Below, piece after piece: positions 23,538 to 26,260 of a stretch of DNA of 26,260 bases (position 1 is the first letter of the stretch; every line of letters starts with the position of its first letter). The position numbers were made by a program, and so were the translations under genes. Under the pieces are notes generated by a model. It was given only the letters and a program-made list of their open reading frames with translations, was not told the DNA's origin and made no database searches. The DNA comes from JAUSEW01 sp964414015 (GTDB taxonomy: Bacteria; Patescibacteriota; Microgenomatia; Levybacterales; UBA12049), in assembly GCA_964414015.1 (NCBI GenBank), contig CAYPUE010000009.1, forward strand, positions 1-26,260, in the 5' to 3' direction.

Positions 23538-23729
23538 CTATTTTTCCGAAACTGCCGCATATAAATGTCCCAATAGGCTTAATCCAATCAGGCCCAGCCC
23601 CCAGCGCAAAGGATGAATACCTACGATTGGACTAGCTATCAAAACGCCTATTCCCATGCCGCCGACTACGTGAACGAAGGAATTGTACGCGACATGTTTC
23701 TTAAAATAGCTGGTTATTCTCTTATACAT
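23538..23729 (-). CDS. 63-residue two-helix membrane protein
   Basis: MYKRITSYFKKHVAYNSF followed by two hydrophobic stretches (about 18-37 and 43-59) rich in Gly, separated by a short loop with HPLRWG, and a tail AAVSEK. No family recognised. A coding role is supported by the basic-then-hydrophobic layout, by an in-frame TGA two codons before the ATG that fixes the start, and by a structured leader with an extended -10 and a 13-nt Shine-Dalgarno sequence. It stands alone; mgtA converges on it 2 bp away. Function unknown. Confidence 0.65.
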   Translation of the reverse strand: MYKRITSYFKKHVAYNSFVHVVGGMGIGVLIASPIVGIHPLRWGLGLIGLSLLGHLYAAVSEK

Positions 23730-23734
23730 TTTTC

Positions 23735-23754
23735 AACAAGTCTGACTTGTTTTT
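23735..23754 (+). terminator. Hairpin with T-tail, possible mgtA terminator
   Basis: AACAAGTC (23735-23742), T, GACTTGTT (23744-23751), then TTT. On the plus strand this is a weak, AT-rich stem (7 bp with a 3-nt loop) followed by T residues about 200 bp after mgtA. On the minus strand the same hairpin lies between the Shine-Dalgarno and the ATG of the 63-residue gene. Either strand may use it. Confidence 0.45.
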
Positions 23755-23766
23755 CACCTCCTTTCT
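23754..23766 (-). promoter_or_regulatory. 13-nt Shine-Dalgarno sequence at an unusual distance
   Basis: AGAAAGGAGGTGA on the minus strand is fully complementary to the usual 3' end of bacterial 16S rRNA. The AGGAGG core is 27 nt from the ATG at 23729, far beyond the normal 5-9. The hairpin at 23735-23751 takes up 17 of those nt, leaving 10. Confidence 0.6.
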
Positions 23767-23774
23767 TCAATACC

Positions 23775-23783
23775 AGAATACCA
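23775..23783 (-). promoter_or_regulatory. Extended -10 promoter of the 63-residue gene
   Basis: TGGTATTCT on the minus strand (TG then TATTCT at 23780-23775), with no good -35. The transcript would begin about 23768, directly before the Shine-Dalgarno sequence. I see no gene in the remaining intergenic stretch to 23875. Confidence 0.45.
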
Positions 23784-23875
23784 CAAGCGGAGGTTAAATT
23801 CTCGGAAAGAGGGGTTTTTGGAAAATAATTTTATTCACGCCCAACCCCAGGTGTCGAAAGCTAAATTCTGACTAT

Positions 23876-25054
23876 CTATTTACGTACGAAAAGAAGAGAG
23901 CTCGGAATATTTCTTCCTGGTCCTGCTTTGTAACCATTGAACCAAAGCGCAGTCGAACCCCCCTGATCAAGCCCCAATGCATTATCAAATCCAAGAGTTT
24001 TTAATACTTTGACTGCCTGATCTGAAGTCGCGCTATAAATAATCCCAATGTAAACAAAATTTCCCTTATTGGCTACAAAAGTTCTTGGTCCAACGTTATT
24101 AAGCTTTACATCTCCGCTTCCGCCAAAAACAGTATTACCGCCCATTATATAAAGCGGAAAGTTTGCGATAACAGCGTTTACTCCTGTATCTCGACCCCAC
24201 TCAAGTGATTGCGTTCGTACTCCCATAGTATTTTCAGTAAAGTAGGCAAGCGGTACTGTGCTGTATTTGTTGTTATCGGAGTTAAAATAATATTTATTTT
24301 TGTTCATCAAAAGCGTATCGAAAGAATTTGTTTTGCCAGCACAACTTGGATATTCTGCAGGACAGAAGAATTGGCCGTTGATTCCGGCATAAGCTCCGTT
24401 TCTTCCGACGTAATCACCTAAAGACATAACAGGACAATTATTACTGCAATCCGAATCAGATGCAGTATCAATAATCACTCTCGTACTATTCAAATCAGCA
24501 GCAATAATAGAGACATTAAAAGTTCCCGCATCGGTTTTTACAGCCTGAAAACTATACCCGTTGGCTGGAGGATTATTGCTGACAACATCGACAGCCGTAT
24601 TACCCGATGGAGTTGTTGGTAGAGATACAGTTGCCAAATTTTGATATTTTCCCTGTATTCCTGAATTCAAAGCTGCAAGATCAGCGCTTGCGGAGGAATA
24701 ATTGAGGTCTGCCAAATAATTTATTATTGAAACGAAAAGCTTGTCAAGGTTCCCAGTATCTTCTTTTTGTGCTTTCAAATCAAATAATTGTTCATAGGAC
24801 TTAGCGGTTTTTTTATATGTATCCTCAGTAATTTTTATTTTTTCTTCCAAGCTTTTATTTATTCTATACTGATCCTGATTTTTCAGATCGCTTAACTCTT
24901 TTTTAGTTTTATCCAACATTTTAGTTATGTCCAAAACTTGAGTTCTGAATTTTGAGGATTCAAGGAAATAAAAAGAAGAAACAAAAAATAAAATAATTAT
25001 TAATGCAAGAAGAATTTTTACTAAGTATTTTTTAAATTTAATAAACCTTTTCAC
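23876..25054 (-). CDS. Membrane-anchored phosphodiester glycosidase (NAGPA/DUF2233 family)
   Basis: 392 residues from a GTG start. One N-terminal membrane helix (about 12-30), a long coiled coil (about 38-100, rich in Lys/Glu/Leu), a low-complexity linker (about 145-165) and a C-terminal NAGPA-like domain. The domain shows GRNGAYAGINGQFF, NVGPRTFVANKGNFVYIGII and ALGLDQGGSTALWFNG, which correspond to the family's N-G-x-F, P-R-T and D-G-G-x-S patterns. Related enzymes remove a GlcNAc or similar group from a phosphodiester-linked sugar. The outward-facing location fits work on a surface glycan, such as one made by the nearby operons (inference). It follows metG by 18 nt, but a TGGTAAAAT extended -10 only 6 bp before the GTG suggests its own leaderless promoter too. 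Confidence 0.83.
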   Translation of the reverse strand: MKRFIKFKKYLVKILLALIIILFFVSSFYFLESSKFRTQVLDITKMLDKTKKELSDLKNQDQYRINKSLEEKIKITEDTYKKTAKSYEQLFDLKAQKEDTGNLDKLFVSIINYLADLNYSSASADLAALNSGIQGKYQNLATVSLPTTPSGNTAVDVVSNNPPANGYSFQAVKTDAGTFNVSIIAADLNSTRVIIDTASDSDCSNNCPVMSLGDYVGRNGAYAGINGQFFCPAEYPSCAGKTNSFDTLLMNKNKYYFNSDNNKYSTVPLAYFTENTMGVRTQSLEWGRDTGVNAVIANFPLYIMGGNTVFGGSGDVKLNNVGPRTFVANKGNFVYIGIIYSATSDQAVKVLKTLGFDNALGLDQGGSTALWFNGYKAGPGRNIPSSLLFVRK

Positions 25055-25060
25055 AAATTT

Positions 25061-25069
25061 ATTTTACCA
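25061..25069 (-). promoter_or_regulatory. Extended -10 before the phosphodiester glycosidase gene
   Basis: TGGTAAAAT on the minus strand; TAAAAT (25066-25061) ends 6 bp before the GTG at 25054. It lies in the 18-nt metG spacer, so it would give a secondary leaderless transcript inside the operon. Confidence 0.45.
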
Positions 25070-25072
25070 AAA

Positions 25073-26260
25073 TTAAATTCTTGGAAAAAGAGGTTTTCCA
25101 GATGCGATTTTTGGACCTTTAAATTGTTTTTCTATTTTTCCTGCGGTTTCGGGTAAAAATGGTTCAAGAAGCACAGCAATTTCCTGAATTTGGTCGACTG
25201 CATGGCTTAATATAGCTTTTAGTCTTTTGTCATTGGTCTTTAGCAAAATCCAAGGTTTTTCGTTGTTTATATAGCGGTCAAGTTCTGTAATTTTAGTCCA
25301 CACGAAAGAGAGGGCATCATTAAGACGGTATTCAGCGAAACTTTCGGAATATTCTTCAACGGAAATTAGATGGCTTGAATTTTTATCTGCTCCTTCCATC
25401 TGTTGATAGTTGGAAGTTTCGCAGAGCTTTGCAACGCGGGAAATTAAATTTCCCAGTCCATTTGCCAAATCGGCATTATAAGCTTGCTTAAGTTTTTCTT
25501 CAGATATATCGCTGTCTTTTGTAATTACAGTTTGACTAAGAAGGTAATAGCGGACAGCATCTGCGCCATATTTCTTAACCCAATCGGTTGGCCTAATAAT
25601 ATTACCCAATGATTTACTGATTTTTTGTCCGTTAAGATTTAAAAACCCATTTACCAAAATTGTTTTTGGCAATTCAATTCCTGCAGATTTTAGTATCGCA
25701 GGCCACAAGAGAGCATGCCATCTCAAATTGTCTTTTCCCAAAATATGTACATCTGCAGGCCAAAATTTGGCAAACAATTTTTTATCTTCCAGAAATCCTA
25801 CTCCCGTTAAATAATTTGTTAAAGCATCAAACCAAACATACATAACTTGTTTTGTTTCATTGGGAATTGGAACTCCCCAGGTAAAGTTAGATCTTGAAAT
25901 TGGAATATCTTTTATATTTTTTGAGAATTCCAGCATTTCCCGAGCTCTTTCTTTTGGGAAAATAAAATCCGGGTTATTTTTAAGATGATTGGCAAGAAAG
26001 TCTTTATACTTAGACCATTTAAAGAAATAATTTTTTTCAGTTATTTTTTTAATTTTTAGGTTTGGGTGAAAAGAACATTTACCGTTTTTTAAATCAGACT
26101 CTTCATAATAAGCCTCACATCCTTCGCAATAAAGTCCGGTATATTCACCTGTATAGATATCGCCATTTTTATCAACTCTTTGCCAAATTTCTTGAGCAAC
26201 TTTGAGATGATCTTTATCCGTAGTTTCAATAAATCTGTCGTAAGAGATATTTAAAGAATC
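25073..26260 (-). CDS. metG: Methionyl-tRNA synthetase, N-terminus off window
   Basis: About 395 residues; the frame is open to the right edge, so the HIGH-motif half is outside. Visible: GDIYTGEYTGLYCEGCEAYY and NGKCSFH (the zinc-binding connective-peptide region of MetRS, with C-x-x-C and C-x-x-H), YVWFDALTNYLTG, DVHILGKDNLRWHALLWPAIL, and the KMSKS-type loop QKISKSLGNII. The anticodon-binding helical domain follows (KLCETSNYQQ to NNEKPWILLKTND) and the protein ends soon after FLPETAGKI, lacking the extra C-terminal tRNA-binding (EMAP-like) domain found in some MetRS. It charges initiator and elongator tRNA-Met. The phosphodiester glycosidase gene follows 18 nt downstream. Confidence 0.95.
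   Translation of the reverse strand, partial: DSLNISYDRFIETTDKDHLKVAQEIWQRVDKNGDIYTGEYTGLYCEGCEAYYEESDLKNGKCSFHPNLKIKKITEKNYFFKWSKYKDFLANHLKNNPDFIFPKERAREMLEFSKNIKDIPISRSNFTWGVPIPNETKQVMYVWFDALTNYLTGVGFLEDKKLFAKFWPADVHILGKDNLRWHALLWPAILKSAGIELPKTILVNGFLNLNGQKISKSLGNIIRPTDWVKKYGADAVRYYLLSQTVITKDSDISEEKLKQAYNADLANGLGNLISRVAKLCETSNYQQMEGADKNSSHLISVEEYSESFAEYRLNDALSFVWTKITELDRYINNEKPWILLKTNDKRLKAILSHAVDQIQEIAVLLEPFLPETAGKIEKQFKGPKIASGKPLFPRI

Noticed and set aside
23754..23766. Remnant of the 3' end of a 16S rRNA gene on the plus strand (TCACCTCCTTTCT)
   Set aside because: The match stops after 13 nt and no other rRNA sequence is near; a Shine-Dalgarno on the minus strand explains it.
23613..23828. 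71-codon plus-strand open frame
   Set aside because: It is antisense to the 63-residue gene and its leader; composition is not protein-like and there is no ribosome site.
25400..25413. Two 7-mers (CTGTTGA, TAGTTGG) in metG resembling the 3039-3073 repeat
   Set aside because: Only two imperfect copies within a coding region; chance is likely.
1..26260. tRNA genes, insertion sequences, transposases or prophage genes
   Set aside because: None were recognised on either strand by reading the open frames and spacers; a covariance-model tRNA search was not possible here.

Overview
The window is about 26 kb of AT-rich bacterial DNA carrying one 100-N assembly gap (14096-14195). It looks like a small-genome member of the Candidate Phyla Radiation, most likely Microgenomates. 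This taxonomic call is inferred from gene content: type IV pilus alignment proteins in a setting with no visible outer-membrane genes, several N-terminally anchored surface proteins with Ser/Thr/Pro-rich stalks (one with a cohesin-like domain behind an 'LRSKAAAAT' junction), many GT39 enzymes, and few Shine-Dalgarno sites. TGA is used as a stop (for example in lepA and the FAD oxidoreductase gene), so this is genetic code 11 and not the recoded SR1/Gracilibacteria group.

Layout. (1) 1-6869, minus strand: a tightly packed seven-gene operon, read from a strong promoter at 6841-6869: pilN, pilO, an 83-residue membrane protein, a FN3/Ig surface protein, an FAD-dependent oxidoreductase and two paralogous GT39 glycosyltransferases (the last runs off the window). 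(2) 6880-10607: rpsT (minus) diverges from murJ-lepA (plus); the two promoters share a 10-bp palindrome. (3) 10621-14068: a cohesin/PKD surface protein (minus) diverges from groES-groEL (plus), which ends at a clear rho-independent terminator. (4) 14096-14685: the gap and a 5'-truncated PEGA-SH3 protein. (5) 14689-20800, minus strand: a second packed operon of TatD nuclease, GT2 glycosyltransferase, GT39 glycosyltransferase, a small membrane protein, a WecA/TagO-type polyprenyl-phosphate sugar-1-phosphate transferase and a UbiA-family enzyme resembling decaprenyl-phosphate phosphoribosyltransferase. (6) 20833-23535: an MgtA-type P-type ATPase. (7) 23538-26260, minus strand: a 63-residue membrane protein with an odd leader, a phosphodiester glycosidase and partial metG.

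How the genes work together (inference): both large operons point to envelope glycans and glycosylated surface proteins. Operon 5 would make or load polyprenyl-linked sugars. Operon 1 combines pilus inner-membrane parts, a stalked surface protein and GT39 transferases that use lipid-linked sugars, so surface or pilus glycosylation is a reasonable hypothesis. MurJ adds lipid II flipping. GroESL, LepA, S20 and MetRS are housekeeping.

Most notable signals: many -10 boxes lie 6-12 bp from start codons, suggesting leaderless transcripts; 7-bp-period tandem repeats with different unit sequences recur at four places, two of them inside genes; the WecA-like protein has Lys where the family usually has a catalytic-motif Asp; and the 63-residue gene has a 13-nt Shine-Dalgarno sequence set too far upstream, with a hairpin in between.
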